Source: Kibdelosporangium sp. MJ126-NF4 (GTDB lineage: Bacteria > Actinomycetota > Actinomycetes > Mycobacteriales > Pseudonocardiaceae). Taken from it: a stretch of 64,000 nucleotides of DNA. This document shows, in pieces, positions 28,188 through 36,700 of the stretch. Made by a program: the position numbers and the translations under genes. The notes beneath the pieces were generated by a model. It saw nothing but the letters and a program-made list of their open reading frames with translations. It ran no database searches and was not told the origin of the DNA. Position 1 is the stretch's first letter. Each line of letters starts with the position of its first letter. The stretch covers positions 1,750,657-1,814,656 of the forward strand of contig NZ_CDME01000011.1 of the NCBI RefSeq assembly GCF_000826545.1, given 5' to 3'.

Positions 28188-29246
28188 GTGACGGAACCCG
28201 AGGTCGGGACGAAGACCCCGGCCAGTGACGCGCAGTTGCTCGAACGCACCGTGTTCGAGGTCAAGCGGGTGATCGTCGGGCAGGATCGGCTGGTCGAGCG
28301 GATGCTGGTCGGCCTGCTGGCCAAGGGGCACCTGTTGCTCGAAGGTGTCCCCGGTGTGGCGAAGACGCTGGCGGTCGAGACGTTCGCACGGGTGGTCGGC
28401 GGATCGTTCTCCCGTGTGCAGTTCACCCCCGACCTGGTGCCCGCGGACATCCTCGGCACCCGGATCTACCGGCAGGGCTCCGAGTCGTTCGACGTCGAAC
28501 TCGGCCCGGTGGTGGCCAACTTCGTGCTGGCCGACGAGATCAACCGGGCACCGGCCAAGGTCCAGTCGGCGATGCTCGAGGTGATGGCCGAGCGGCACGT
28601 GTCCATCGGCGGCAAGACGTTCCCGATGCCGGACCCGTTCCTGGTGCTGGCCACCCAGAACCCGATCGAGAACGAGGGCGTCTACCCGCTGCCGGAGGCG
28701 CAGCGTGACCGTTTCCTGTTCAAGATCATCGTCGAGTACCCGACGGCCGAGGAGGAGCGCGAGATCGTCTACCGGATGGGCGTCACGCCCCCGGAGCCGA
28801 GCCAGGCGCTCTCGCCCGCCGAGCTGACCAGGCTGCAGGGCGTGGCGTCGAAGGTGTTCGTGCACCACGCGCTCGTCGACTACGTCGTCCGGCTCGTCCT
28901 GGCGACCAGGACGCCGACCGAGCACGGCCTGACCGACGTGGCCGGGTGGGTCGCGTACGGCGCCTCGCCGCGTGCGAGCCTGGGCATCGTCGCGGCCTCG
29001 CGTGCGTTGGCGCTGGTCCGCGGGCGTGACTACGTGCTCCCGCAGGACGTCGTCGACGTCGTGCCGGACGTGCTGCGGCACCGCTTGGTGCTCTCGTACG
29101 ACGCGCTGGCCGACGGTGTCCCGTTGGACCACATCATCACGCGTGTACTGCAGACCGTGCCGTTGCCGCAGGTGTCGGCGCGGCCCCAGCAGGCCCCGCC
29201 GCAGCAGGGCATGCACGCACCCGCTGGCGTGGCATCCCGGCCGTGA
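28188..29246 (+). CDS. moxR: MoxR-family AAA+ ATPase
   Basis: The 352-residue chaperone-like ATPase has Walker A GVPGVAKT, Walker B VLADEINRAPAK, the sensor segment LATQNPIENEGVYPLPEAQRDRF, and the usual C-terminal lid. MoxR proteins act with VWA proteins in folding or activating envelope or metal-dependent enzymes. It begins at GTG 28188 with TTGGAGG upstream, and its stop overlaps the DUF58 gene (29243-29246). A Gln/Pro-rich C-tail (RPQQAPPQQGMHAPAG) is present. The position matches mycobacterial moxR1 near ripA. Confidence 0.95.
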   Translation: MTEPEVGTKTPASDAQLLERTVFEVKRVIVGQDRLVERMLVGLLAKGHLLLEGVPGVAKTLAVETFARVVGGSFSRVQFTPDLVPADILGTRIYRQGSESFDVELGPVVANFVLADEINRAPAKVQSAMLEVMAERHVSIGGKTFPMPDPFLVLATQNPIENEGVYPLPEAQRDRFLFKIIVEYPTAEEEREIVYRMGVTPPEPSQALSPAELTRLQGVASKVFVHHALVDYVVRLVLATRTPTEHGLTDVAGWVAYGASPRASLGIVAASRALALVRGRDYVLPQDVVDVVPDVLRHRLVLSYDALADGVPLDHIITRVLQTVPLPQVSARPQQAPPQQGMHAPAGVASRP

Positions 29247-30190
29247 GCGAGAAGGAAAGCGCCGAGCGCCCGTCCTGGACGCCGCCGATCCTGCGCGGCG
29301 ACCGGATGGAAGCCGGGCTGCGCCTGCTCGAACTGGACGTCCGGCGCAGGCTGGACGGCCTGCTGCAGGGCAACCACCTCGGTCTCGTGCCCGGTCCGGG
29401 CACCGAGCCGGGGGAGGCCCGGCCCTACCAGCCCGGTGACGACGTGCGCCGGATGGACTGGGCGGTCACCGCGCGGACGACCACGCCACACATCCGCGAG
29501 ACGGTCGCGGACCGCGAGCTGGAGACGTGGCTGGCGATCGACCTGTCCCCGAGCCTGGACTTCGGCACGGCCGCGTGCGAGAAGCGTGACCTGGTGGTCG
29601 CCGCGACGGCCGCGGTCGCGCACCTGACCAGGGGCGGCGGCAACCGGATCGGCGCGGTCGTCTCGACCGGCGCGGAGACGGCCCGCGTGCCCGCGCGTGG
29701 CGGCCTGGCGTACGCACGCGGGCTGATCCGCAAGGTCGCGGAGACCCCGAGGGCCCCCGAGGGCACGGCCGGTGACCTGGCCACCCTGATCGAGCAGCTG
29801 CGACGGCCGCCCCGCCGCCGCGGGCTGATCGTGGTGATCTCGGACTTCCTCGGTGACGTGAACTGGCAGCGGGCGCTGCGCGGCCTGTCGGCCAGGCACG
29901 ACCTGATCGCCATCGAGGTCATCGACCCGCGTGACATCGACCTGCCCGACGTGGGCACGATCGTGCTGTCCGACCCGGAGAGCGGCCGCCAGCGCGAGGT
30001 GCACGCCACTCCGCTGCTGCGCCGCGAGTTCGCGGCGGCGGCGGCACAACACCGAGCCGATGTCGCGGCGGCGATCCGCCGGGCCGGTGCGGGGCACTTG
30101 GTACTGCGTACGGATTCCGACTGGGTGGCCGACATGGTGCGGTTCGTCGTGGCCCGCAAACGTGGTTGGTCCGGAGGAGGTGCTGCCTGA
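29243..30190 (+). CDS. DUF58 domain protein (MoxR partner)
   Basis: The 315-residue protein has the DUF58 core PGPGTEPGEARPYQPGDDVRRMDWAVTARTTTPHIRETVADRELETWLAIDLSPSLDFGT. DxSxS-like DLSPS shows its relationship to VWA domains, and FVVARKRGW ends the protein. It starts with a GTG overlapping the moxR stop and shares a base with the next gene. Expected to be a cytoplasmic or membrane-associated client or adaptor of MoxR. Confidence 0.93.
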   Translation: MSEKESAERPSWTPPILRGDRMEAGLRLLELDVRRRLDGLLQGNHLGLVPGPGTEPGEARPYQPGDDVRRMDWAVTARTTTPHIRETVADRELETWLAIDLSPSLDFGTAACEKRDLVVAATAAVAHLTRGGGNRIGAVVSTGAETARVPARGGLAYARGLIRKVAETPRAPEGTAGDLATLIEQLRRPPRRRGLIVVISDFLGDVNWQRALRGLSARHDLIAIEVIDPRDIDLPDVGTIVLSDPESGRQREVHATPLLRREFAAAAAQHRADVAAAIRRAGAGHLVLRTDSDWVADMVRFVVARKRGWSGGGAA

Positions 30191-31182
30191 TGTTCGGCCT
30201 GAGCTTCGGCAGGTTCGCCGACGGCTGGTGGTTCGTGCTGCTGATCGCCGTCGCCGGGCTGGTCGCCGGTTACGTGCTGTTGCAGCGCAGGCGCCGCCGC
30301 AACACGATGCGGTTCACCAATCTCGCGTTGCTGGAGAAGGTCGCGCCGAAGCGGACCCGCAAGCGGCGACACGTCCCGATTGCGCTGCTGCTGGCCGCGT
30401 TGACGCTGTTCACCATCGCACTGGCGGGGCCGACCGCCGAGGCACGGGTGCCGCGCAACCGGGCGACCGTCATGCTGGTGATCGACGTGTCGTTGTCGAT
30501 GGAGGCCATGGACGTCAAACCGAACCGGCTGGAGGCCGCGCAGGCGGCAGCCAAGTCGTTCGCCAGCGGACTGACTCCCGGCATCAACCTCGGCCTGATC
30601 TCGTTCGCCGGGACCGCGACCGTGCTGGTCTCGCCGACGACGTCACGCCAGGGCGTGGTCAAGGCGATCGAGACGCTGCGGCTGGCCCAGTCGACGGCGA
30701 CCGGTGAGGCGATCTTCTCCTCGCTGCAGTCGATCGAGAGCTTCTCGCAGGTCGTCAGCGGCCAGGACGGCCCGCCGCCCGCCCGGATCGTGCTGATGAG
30801 CGACGGCAAGCAGACCATCCCGACCGACAACCAGGACGACCCGCGCGGCATGTTCACCGCGGCCCGCGCCGCCGCCGACATGAAGATCCCGGTCTCCACG
30901 ATCTCGTTCGGCACCAGCGAAGGCACCGTGGACATCGACGGCAGGCGCACCCCGGTCCCGGTCGACGACGACTCGCTCGAGCAGGTCGCGAAGCTGTCCG
31001 GCGGCGAGTTCTACAAGGCCGCGACCGCCGACGAGCTGCGGAAGGTCTACGACACGCTGGGTGAACAAATCGGATACGAGGTGAAAGACACCGATGCCAG
31101 CAGGCCATGGTTGATACTGGGCACCGTCGTGGCGATAAGCGCCGCGGCCAGTGCGCTGTTCATCGGACAGCGGCTGCCGTGA
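30190..31182 (+). CDS. Membrane-anchored VWA domain protein (BatA-like)
   Basis: The roughly 330-residue protein has two N-terminal membrane helices (WWFVLLIAVAGLVAGYVLL and VPIALLLAALTLFTIALAG) around a basic cytoplasmic loop, a VWA domain with complete MIDAS motif DVSLSMEAMD, later LMSDGKQT, and a C-terminal helix (PWLILGTVVAISAAASALFIG). The start ATG 30190 shares one base with the DUF58 stop and has GGAGGAGG upstream. It completes the moxR-DUF58-VWA operon, equivalent to Rv1479-Rv1481. Confidence 0.93.
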   Translation: MFGLSFGRFADGWWFVLLIAVAGLVAGYVLLQRRRRRNTMRFTNLALLEKVAPKRTRKRRHVPIALLLAALTLFTIALAGPTAEARVPRNRATVMLVIDVSLSMEAMDVKPNRLEAAQAAAKSFASGLTPGINLGLISFAGTATVLVSPTTSRQGVVKAIETLRLAQSTATGEAIFSSLQSIESFSQVVSGQDGPPPARIVLMSDGKQTIPTDNQDDPRGMFTAARAAADMKIPVSTISFGTSEGTVDIDGRRTPVPVDDDSLEQVAKLSGGEFYKAATADELRKVYDTLGEQIGYEVKDTDASRPWLILGTVVAISAAASALFIGQRLP

Positions 31183-31206
31183 CAGGGCGGTATCCGGGAG
31201 TGCGGG

Positions 31207-31803
31207 ATGGTCGACGCCAAGGACTGGCGGGAGATGCACGAATGGTCCGCCCAGTTGCTCAAGCGTCAGACCGGTCATGGTGTTGACGACTGGAACGCCA
31301 GGATCAAGGAAACCGGCATCACCTCCCGCGACGAGCTGCAACAGTGGCTCAGGACACGAGACATCAACGGGTACGCCCAGCAGCTGCTGATCATGGAGCG
31401 CTTCGGCTACCCGGAGTTCCTGCTCAAGACGGCCGAGGAACTCGTCGCCGACCAGTTCCTCGACCGGGAGCACCTGCGCCCGGTGTTCAACGAGGTGATC
31501 GAGGCCGGTGTCGGCATCGCCCACCAGGGCCTCGTCGAGGTCCAGGCCCGGAAGACGTACGTGACGCTGCGGACGAGGCGCCGCAAGTTCGCGATGGTCA
31601 AACCGACCACGAAGACCAGGGTCGACCTTGGCCTGCGGATCGTCGACCTCTCCGGCGGCCACCAGCGGTTCGCCGCGCGCCTGCAGTCGGCGAAGGTGCT
31701 GCGCGACGACGCCATGACCCACCGGATCCCGTTGAGCAGCGTCCAGGACGTGGACGACGAGGTCTGCTACTGGCTCGCGGTGGCGTTCGAGCAGAACACG
31801 TGA
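31207..31803 (+). CDS. DUF4287/DUF5655 domain protein
   Basis: The 198-residue soluble protein has an N-terminal DUF4287 region (HEWSAQLLKRQTGHGVDDWNARIKETG, then YAQQLLIMERFGYPEFL) and a C-terminal DUF5655-type region (VEVQARKTYVTLRTRRRKFAMVKPTTKTRVDLGLRI). Members have no established activity; the basic C-terminal domain might bind nucleic acid (inference). It follows the VWA gene by 24 bases and may be cotranscribed. A strong hairpin follows. Confidence 0.8.
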   Translation: MVDAKDWREMHEWSAQLLKRQTGHGVDDWNARIKETGITSRDELQQWLRTRDINGYAQQLLIMERFGYPEFLLKTAEELVADQFLDREHLRPVFNEVIEAGVGIAHQGLVEVQARKTYVTLRTRRRKFAMVKPTTKTRVDLGLRIVDLSGGHQRFAARLQSAKVLRDDAMTHRIPLSSVQDVDDEVCYWLAVAFEQNT

Positions 31804-31806
31804 GAA

Positions 31807-31831
31807 GGGGCAGCCGCAGTGCGGCTGCCCC
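31807..31831. terminator. Bidirectional terminator hairpin
   Basis: GGGGCAGCCGC (31807-31817) and GCGGCTGCCCC (31821-31831) form an 11-bp perfect stem with a 3-base loop, between the convergent DUF5655 and GlsB-type genes. Confidence 0.75.
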
Positions 31832-31854
31832 CGGTGCCCACTTCTGTCCGGAAG

Positions 31855-32130
31855 CTAACGGTTGACCTTGCGTGATCCCATCGCGCCGGAGACGATGCCG
31901 ACGAGGATGATCGCGGCGCCGAGCTGGAACAGCAGCTCTATCCAGTCGATCCCTGGGGTGTCCTGCACGCCGAACCACTTCGCCACCAGGCTGCCGATGA
32001 AGGCGGCTGCGATACCGACGACGATGGTCAGCCAGATCGGGATGTTCTGCTTGCCCGGCATGATCAGCCGTGCCAGCACTCCGATGATCAGGCCGATCAC
32101 GATCGCGCCGAGGATCGATTCGATGGTCAT
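31855..32130 (-). CDS. GlsB/YeaQ/YmgE-family small membrane protein
   Basis: The 91-residue protein has three membrane helices in the transglycosylase-associated (GlsB/YeaQ) pattern: ILGAIVIGLIIGVLARLIMPGKQ, PIWLTIVVGIAAAFIGSLVAKWFG and LLFQLGAAIILVGIVSGAMG. ATG 32130 is preferred over a GTG nine bases upstream because GGAGT lies seven bases before it. These proteins are associated with general and envelope stress; no enzymatic role is known. Confidence 0.88.
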   Translation of the reverse strand: MTIESILGAIVIGLIIGVLARLIMPGKQNIPIWLTIVVGIAAAFIGSLVAKWFGVQDTPGIDWIELLFQLGAAIILVGIVSGAMGSRKVNR

Positions 32131-32213
32131 CGCACACACTCCTTTTTGAGCGCGGAATCGTTACCCTACGGTCCCAGGAGTTCCCTGGTTCGGCACCTCG
32201 AAAATGCAAACCG

Positions 32214-33152
32214 TTATCCGTGCAGCTCGCGGTACATCGCGGCGGCCCCGGGGTGCAGCGGCACGCCCGCGGTCGCGATCAGCGTGCGGGAGTCGAGGAA
32301 CTGGGTGCCGAGCGCCTGCTGCGGGACGAGCTCGGCGGCCCTCCTGACCAGCACGGACACGATCGCGCCCGCGATGTCGTCGGGCAGGGACGGCGCGCAG
32401 ACCAGCAGGTTGGCCACGCCGATCGTCCGAACATCACGCACGTACTGGTACGCGCCGGACGGCACCACGACGGACTCGTACACCGGACCGTGTCCGGCCC
32501 GTAGCCTCGGCGCGACGTCCTCCAGCGAGAGCAGCCTGATCCCGACGTGGGCGTCCAGGTCGGCCAGCGCGGGCGTCGGCACCCCGCCGGACCACAGCAG
32601 CGCGTCGATCCGCTCACCCGCGAGGCTCGCGACCGCCTCGGCCAGCGGCAGGCGCACGATCCCCGGCCGCACGTCGGCCACCTCGACGAGGCGGTCACCG
32701 AACAGTGCCGCCCCGGAGCCGGAAGCGCCCAGTGACACCGCGCGGCCGGTCAGGTCCGCGATCCCGCGGATCGGGCCGTTCGCCCTGACCACCAGTTGCA
32801 TGTAGTTCTCGTACACGCGGCCGAGCGCCCGCATCGGCACCTGTGTCGCGTAAGGACGGCTGCCGGTCAGCGCGGTCTGCGCGGTGTCGGCCAGCACGAG
32901 CGCGAGGTCGGCCTTGCCTGCCCGCAGCAGTTCCACGTTGGCCTGACTGGCCAATGTGGACAGGGCGGCGCAGTCGAGGCCCGGCTCGGCCGAGCTGATC
33001 TGCCCGGCGAGCAGCCGGGCGAACGCGAGGTAGAACCCGCCTTCCTCACCGGCGGCGATCGTCAGTGTCCTTGATGGACCCGAGTACCCCTGGCCGCATC
33101 CGGTGAGCGCGGCGAGACTGGCGAGCAACACTGATCGCCGGGTTGCTGTCAT
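32214..33152 (-). CDS. TAXI-family TRAP-type solute-binding lipoprotein
   Basis: The 312-residue protein has a lipoprotein signal with lipobox LTGC (residues 16-19) and the TAXI fold: LTIAAGEEGGFYLAFARLLAGQI, LSTLASQANVELLRAGKADLALVLADTAQTALTG. It is the third gene of a unit with a response regulator and a histidine kinase, overlapping the kinase stop by 4 bases. No TRAP membrane subunits are nearby, so it may work as a sensory ligand-binding partner of the kinase rather than a transporter part (inference). Confidence 0.85.
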   Translation of the reverse strand: MTATRRSVLLASLAALTGCGQGYSGPSRTLTIAAGEEGGFYLAFARLLAGQISSAEPGLDCAALSTLASQANVELLRAGKADLALVLADTAQTALTGSRPYATQVPMRALGRVYENYMQLVVRANGPIRGIADLTGRAVSLGASGSGAALFGDRLVEVADVRPGIVRLPLAEAVASLAGERIDALLWSGGVPTPALADLDAHVGIRLLSLEDVAPRLRAGHGPVYESVVVPSGAYQYVRDVRTIGVANLLVCAPSLPDDIAGAIVSVLVRRAAELVPQQALGTQFLDSRTLIATAGVPLHPGAAAMYRELHG

Positions 33153-34516
33153 GGGGACTCCAACGGCAGGGTGATCCGGACGGTGAGCCCGTGTGGTTCG
33201 GCGCCTTCGACGACCATCTCGCCGTCCCGCGAGGCGACCAGGCGTTCCGCGATGGCGAGGCCGAGCCCGGTCCCGCCCGCGCTGACCTGGCTGGAGCGCC
33301 AGAACCGCTGGGTGGCCCGCGCGAGGTCCTCCGGTGGCAGGCCGGGGCCGTCGTCGGACACTGTGATCGTTCCTGCTGTACAGGTCAGTTCGACGCGTGC
33401 GCCGCTGCCCGCGTACTTGACGGCGTTGTCCAGCAGCACGTCCAGCACCTGGCCGAGCTCGCTCTCCGGCATCGCCACGATGAAATGATCCACGGTGGAC
33501 AACGTGAGGGTGGTGCCTGCCTTGTCAGCGGCCGCGTGCCAGGCGTCGTGGCGCTCCACGAGGACGGTCGCCGCGTCGCACGTGTCCTCCTCTGTCTGCC
33601 GGTACTCCGCGTTGTCCGCGGTCGCCAGCGCCAGCAGGCCGTCGAGCAACGACTCCATCCGCTCGACCTCGGCGACACACCCGTTGTAGGTCCGCATCCC
33701 GTCCGGGTTCACCTGCCCGGCAAGGGAATCCACTCGCAGTCGGAGCGCGGCCATCGGGTTGCGCAGCTGGTGTGAGGCGTCCGCGACGAGCCTGCGTTGC
33801 TGCTCGGAGGCCTCGGCGACGGCGTCGGACATCGTGTTGAACGACGTGCCCAGCGCCCGCAGTTCACGCGGCCCGGCGCTGACGGGCACGTGCGCGCGTT
33901 GCTCACCCGCTGTCAGCGCGAGCACGCCACGTTCGAGCTGGGCCAGCGGTTTCAGCACCCACCGGGAGACGACCAGGGCCAGCAGCGCGAACACCAACGC
34001 GGCAACCAACGCGCCGACGACGATCAGCAGCCAGTCATGGGCCACATCGGACGCCGCCGCGGTCACCGACGCCCGCAGCACGACCGCGCCCGCGACACGG
34101 GTTCCCGCGCCGACCGGCCGCGCCAGCGACAACGTCCCCGAGGACCACGGCCGCAGTTCCGGCGGTTCGGGCCCCGACTGGTTGCGCAGCGCACCGTCGA
34201 TCAACGGCACGACGTCCTCGGCCCGCAAGCCGCCGGTGGCCACGACCTGGCGCTTGCGGGCGTCGACCACCAGCACCGCCTCGCCGTACAGGTCGGCGTA
34301 GGAACGGACCTCCATGGCCAGTTGCTGGGTGTCCCTGGTGTCGTCGGCCTGCTGCGCCAACGCGGCGAACCGGTCCAGCTCCGCGGTCCGCGAGATCAGC
34401 AGCTCCTGTGTGCGCGACGAGGCCGTGCTTTCCAGCAACGGCCACGCGAAACCCGCGACCGCCGCGGCGGAGAGCAGGAACAGCACCAGCAGCAGGCGCG
34501 TCCGCATGTCATTCAC
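33149..34516 (-). CDS. Sensor histidine kinase (TctE-like)
   Basis: The 455-residue kinase has membrane helix 1 (TRLLLVLFLLSAAAVAGFAWPL, about 5-27), an extracytoplasmic sensor region, helix 2 (LLIVVGALVAALVFALLALVVS), HAMP, HisKA with the phospho-acceptor His near 247 in VADASHQLRNPMAALRLRVD, and HATPase_c with DNAVKYAGSG and DDGPGLPPEDLARA. It starts with GTG 34516 overlapping the response-regulator stop by 8 bases. Its coupling to a TAXI lipoprotein suggests sensing of a carboxylate-type ligand (inference). Confidence 0.92.
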   Translation of the reverse strand: MNDMRTRLLLVLFLLSAAAVAGFAWPLLESTASSRTQELLISRTAELDRFAALAQQADDTRDTQQLAMEVRSYADLYGEAVLVVDARKRQVVATGGLRAEDVVPLIDGALRNQSGPEPPELRPWSSGTLSLARPVGAGTRVAGAVVLRASVTAAASDVAHDWLLIVVGALVAALVFALLALVVSRWVLKPLAQLERGVLALTAGEQRAHVPVSAGPRELRALGTSFNTMSDAVAEASEQQRRLVADASHQLRNPMAALRLRVDSLAGQVNPDGMRTYNGCVAEVERMESLLDGLLALATADNAEYRQTEEDTCDAATVLVERHDAWHAAADKAGTTLTLSTVDHFIVAMPESELGQVLDVLLDNAVKYAGSGARVELTCTAGTITVSDDGPGLPPEDLARATQRFWRSSQVSAGGTGLGLAIAERLVASRDGEMVVEGAEPHGLTVRITLPLESP

Positions 34517-35180
34517 CCAGCCGATAACCGAAACCCCTGATCGTGGTGAGCAGTCCAGGACGTTTGAGCTTGCCCCGCAACTGGGTCATGTGCACGTCGA
34601 GCGAACGGGAGATCGCCAGGTAGGCGTCGCCCCACACCTCGTCCATCAGCTGCTGGCGGCTGACCGCGGTGCCCAGCCGCCGCGCCAGCACCGCGAGCAG
34701 CTCGAACTCCTTGGTGGTCAGCGAGATCTCGCCGCCAGCGACCCGGACCCGGCGGGCGGAGATGTCGATCTCCACGTCGGCGGCGCGCACGACGTCCGGC
34801 TGTGCGCGAACCGGCACGGCGGCGGCGCGGGCCGCGCGGTGCACGATGGTGTCCATTCTGGCCAGCAACTCGGCCAGCCGCACCGGTTTGACGACGTAGT
34901 CATCGGCGCCGAGGCGTAAACCACGGACCACCGAGCGCTCGTCGCCGCGCGCGGTGAGCACGAGCACCGGCACGTCCGCGACCCTGCGGAGCATCCGCAG
35001 CACGTCCAGCCCGTCGGCGTCGGGCAGGCCGAGGTCGAGCAGGACCAGGTCGGCCTCGTGGTGGCGGGCCAGCGCGTCGGCGCCGCGGCGGACCCTGGTC
35101 GGTACGTGGCCGCGGGCGGCGAGCGCCTCGGTCAGCGCGTCACCGACACCGTCGTCGTCCTCGACCAGCAGCACCCGCAC
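34509..35180 (-). CDS. OmpR-family response regulator (TctD-like)
   Basis: The 223-residue protein has a receiver domain with phosphorylatable Asp49 (LVLLDLGLPDADG), acidic pair EDD at 7-9 and a conserved Lys in YVVKPVR, followed by a winged-helix DNA-binding domain ending LLTTIRGFGYRLGE. First gene of regulator-kinase-TAXI. The MHS transporter gene lies only 12 bases upstream on the same strand and may be in the same transcript. Confidence 0.94.
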   Translation of the reverse strand: MRVLLVEDDDGVGDALTEALAARGHVPTRVRRGADALARHHEADLVLLDLGLPDADGLDVLRMLRRVADVPVLVLTARGDERSVVRGLRLGADDYVVKPVRLAELLARMDTIVHRAARAAAVPVRAQPDVVRAADVEIDISARRVRVAGGEISLTTKEFELLAVLARRLGTAVSRQQLMDEVWGDAYLAISRSLDVHMTQLRGKLKRPGLLTTIRGFGYRLGE

Positions 35181-35192
35181 GGCAGTCGTCCT

Positions 35193-36497
35193 TTACGTGG
35201 TCTTCTCCAACTCGGACGAGGAGGAGGTCTCCCGCATTGTCCAGTACACGATGAGCGAAACAAGGACGCACGCGGACACGTACCAGTAGAAAAGCGACTC
35301 GACGCCCGCCTTCTTCAGGCCGAGCGCGATGTACTCGGCGGTGCCGCCGAAGACCGCGACGGTCAGCGCGTACGGCAACCCGACGCCCAGCGCCCTGATC
35401 CTGGTCGGGAACAGTTCGGCCTTCACGATCGCGTTGATCGACGTGTAGCCGGTGACGATCGACAGGCCGACCATCATCAGCAGGAACGCGACGACCGGGT
35501 TGCGCGTGCCGGACAGGATCGTCAGCAGCGGCACCGTGGCCACCGTCCCGGCGATGCCGAAGAACAGCAGCAGCGGCCGTCGCCCGATCCGGTCCGACAG
35601 CCGCCCGGCCAACGGCTGGACACCCATGAACACGGCGAGCGCGATGAAGTTGATCCAGGTGACCGTGCCCTTGTCGATGTGGCTCGTGTTCACCATGAAG
35701 TTCTTGAGATAGGTGCTGAACGTGTAGAACGCGACCGTGCCGCCGAGCGTCAGCCCCACCACGATCAGACATTCCCTGGGGTAGCGCAGCAACACGCGCA
35801 GCGTGCCGCGCTCGGTGTCCTTGGCCGACTCCCGCTGGTAGCTCTCGGATTCGTCCATGCCCCGGCGCAGCCACATCACGACGAGCGCGCCGACCGCGCC
35901 GACCGCGAACGCGATCCGCCAGCCCCACGTGGTCAACTGGTGCTCGGTGAGCACCTGCTGCAGCACGATCTGCAGTCCCAGTGCGACAAGCTGGCCGGAG
36001 ATCAGCGTGACGTACTGAAAACTGGAGTAGAAGCCGCGTTTGCCCGGAGTGGCCACTTCGGACAGGTACGTCGCCGAGGTGGCGTACTCGCCGCCGACGG
36101 AAAGTCCTTGCAGCAGACGGGCGATCAGCAGGATGACCGGGGAGGCGACGCCGATCGTGGCGTAGCCGGGAGTGAGTGTGATCAGCAACGACCCCACGGC
36201 CATCATGACGACGCTGAGGGTGAGCGCGTTGCGCCTGCCGTACCGGTCGGCGAACCGGCCGAGCACGTACCCACCGATCGGCCGCATCAGGAAACCGACC
36301 GCGAAGATGCCCGCGGTGTCCAGCAACTGCGCGGTCTGGTCGCCCTTGGGGAAGAACGTGCTGGCGAAGTAGATACTGAACGCGGTGTAGGCGTACCAGT
36401 CGTACCATTCGATCAGGTTGCCGATCGACCCGCGGACGACGTTGCCGATCACCCGCCGCTCGCTGACCGGTTTCCGTTCCTGACTGGCTATCGCCAT
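35193..36497 (-). CDS. MHS-family (metabolite:H+ symporter) MFS transporter
   Basis: The 434-residue protein has 12 membrane segments with the family marks IGNLIEWYDWYAYTAFSIYFASTFFPKGD, RPIGGYVLGRFADRYGRRNALT and LLQGLSVGGEYATSATYLSE. MHS members take up dicarboxylates, ketoglutarate, shikimate or betaines. The ATG at 36497 has GAGGAGG upstream. Position 12 bases before the response regulator suggests that the two-component system and TAXI protein monitor the carboxylate that this symporter imports (inference). Confidence 0.9.
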   Translation of the reverse strand: MAIASQERKPVSERRVIGNVVRGSIGNLIEWYDWYAYTAFSIYFASTFFPKGDQTAQLLDTAGIFAVGFLMRPIGGYVLGRFADRYGRRNALTLSVVMMAVGSLLITLTPGYATIGVASPVILLIARLLQGLSVGGEYATSATYLSEVATPGKRGFYSSFQYVTLISGQLVALGLQIVLQQVLTEHQLTTWGWRIAFAVGAVGALVVMWLRRGMDESESYQRESAKDTERGTLRVLLRYPRECLIVVGLTLGGTVAFYTFSTYLKNFMVNTSHIDKGTVTWINFIALAVFMGVQPLAGRLSDRIGRRPLLLFFGIAGTVATVPLLTILSGTRNPVVAFLLMMVGLSIVTGYTSINAIVKAELFPTRIRALGVGLPYALTVAVFGGTAEYIALGLKKAGVESLFYWYVSACVLVSLIVYWTMRETSSSSELEKTT

Positions 36498-36524
36498 CTC
36501 GCACAGACCTCCTCGTCGGACCGC

Positions 36525-36601
36525 GTCCCACCGTCGGCCGTGCACCCCGTCCCGGGCAATGCGCGAAAGCCAGACCTAACAGTCGCTTAGGACGGTGGGA
36601 C
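36525..36601. promoter_or_regulatory. Inverted repeats in the MHS/NACHT divergent region
   Basis: GTCCCACCGTC (36525-36535) and its exact complement (36591-36601) are separated by 55 bases. Between them, at 36575-36591, is CCTAA-N7-TTAGG. They lie in the 203 bases between the divergent MHS transporter and the HTH-NACHT gene and are possible regulator sites; promoter hexamers are not clear. Confidence 0.35.
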
Positions 36602-36700
36602 AACTGAGCCGAACGGGGGATCGGCCGCGAACCGGCCGTTCACCGGGTGCCGTCGGCGTTACTGTCCGCCTGGGGAGTGTCGTCGACCTGAGAGGAACGG

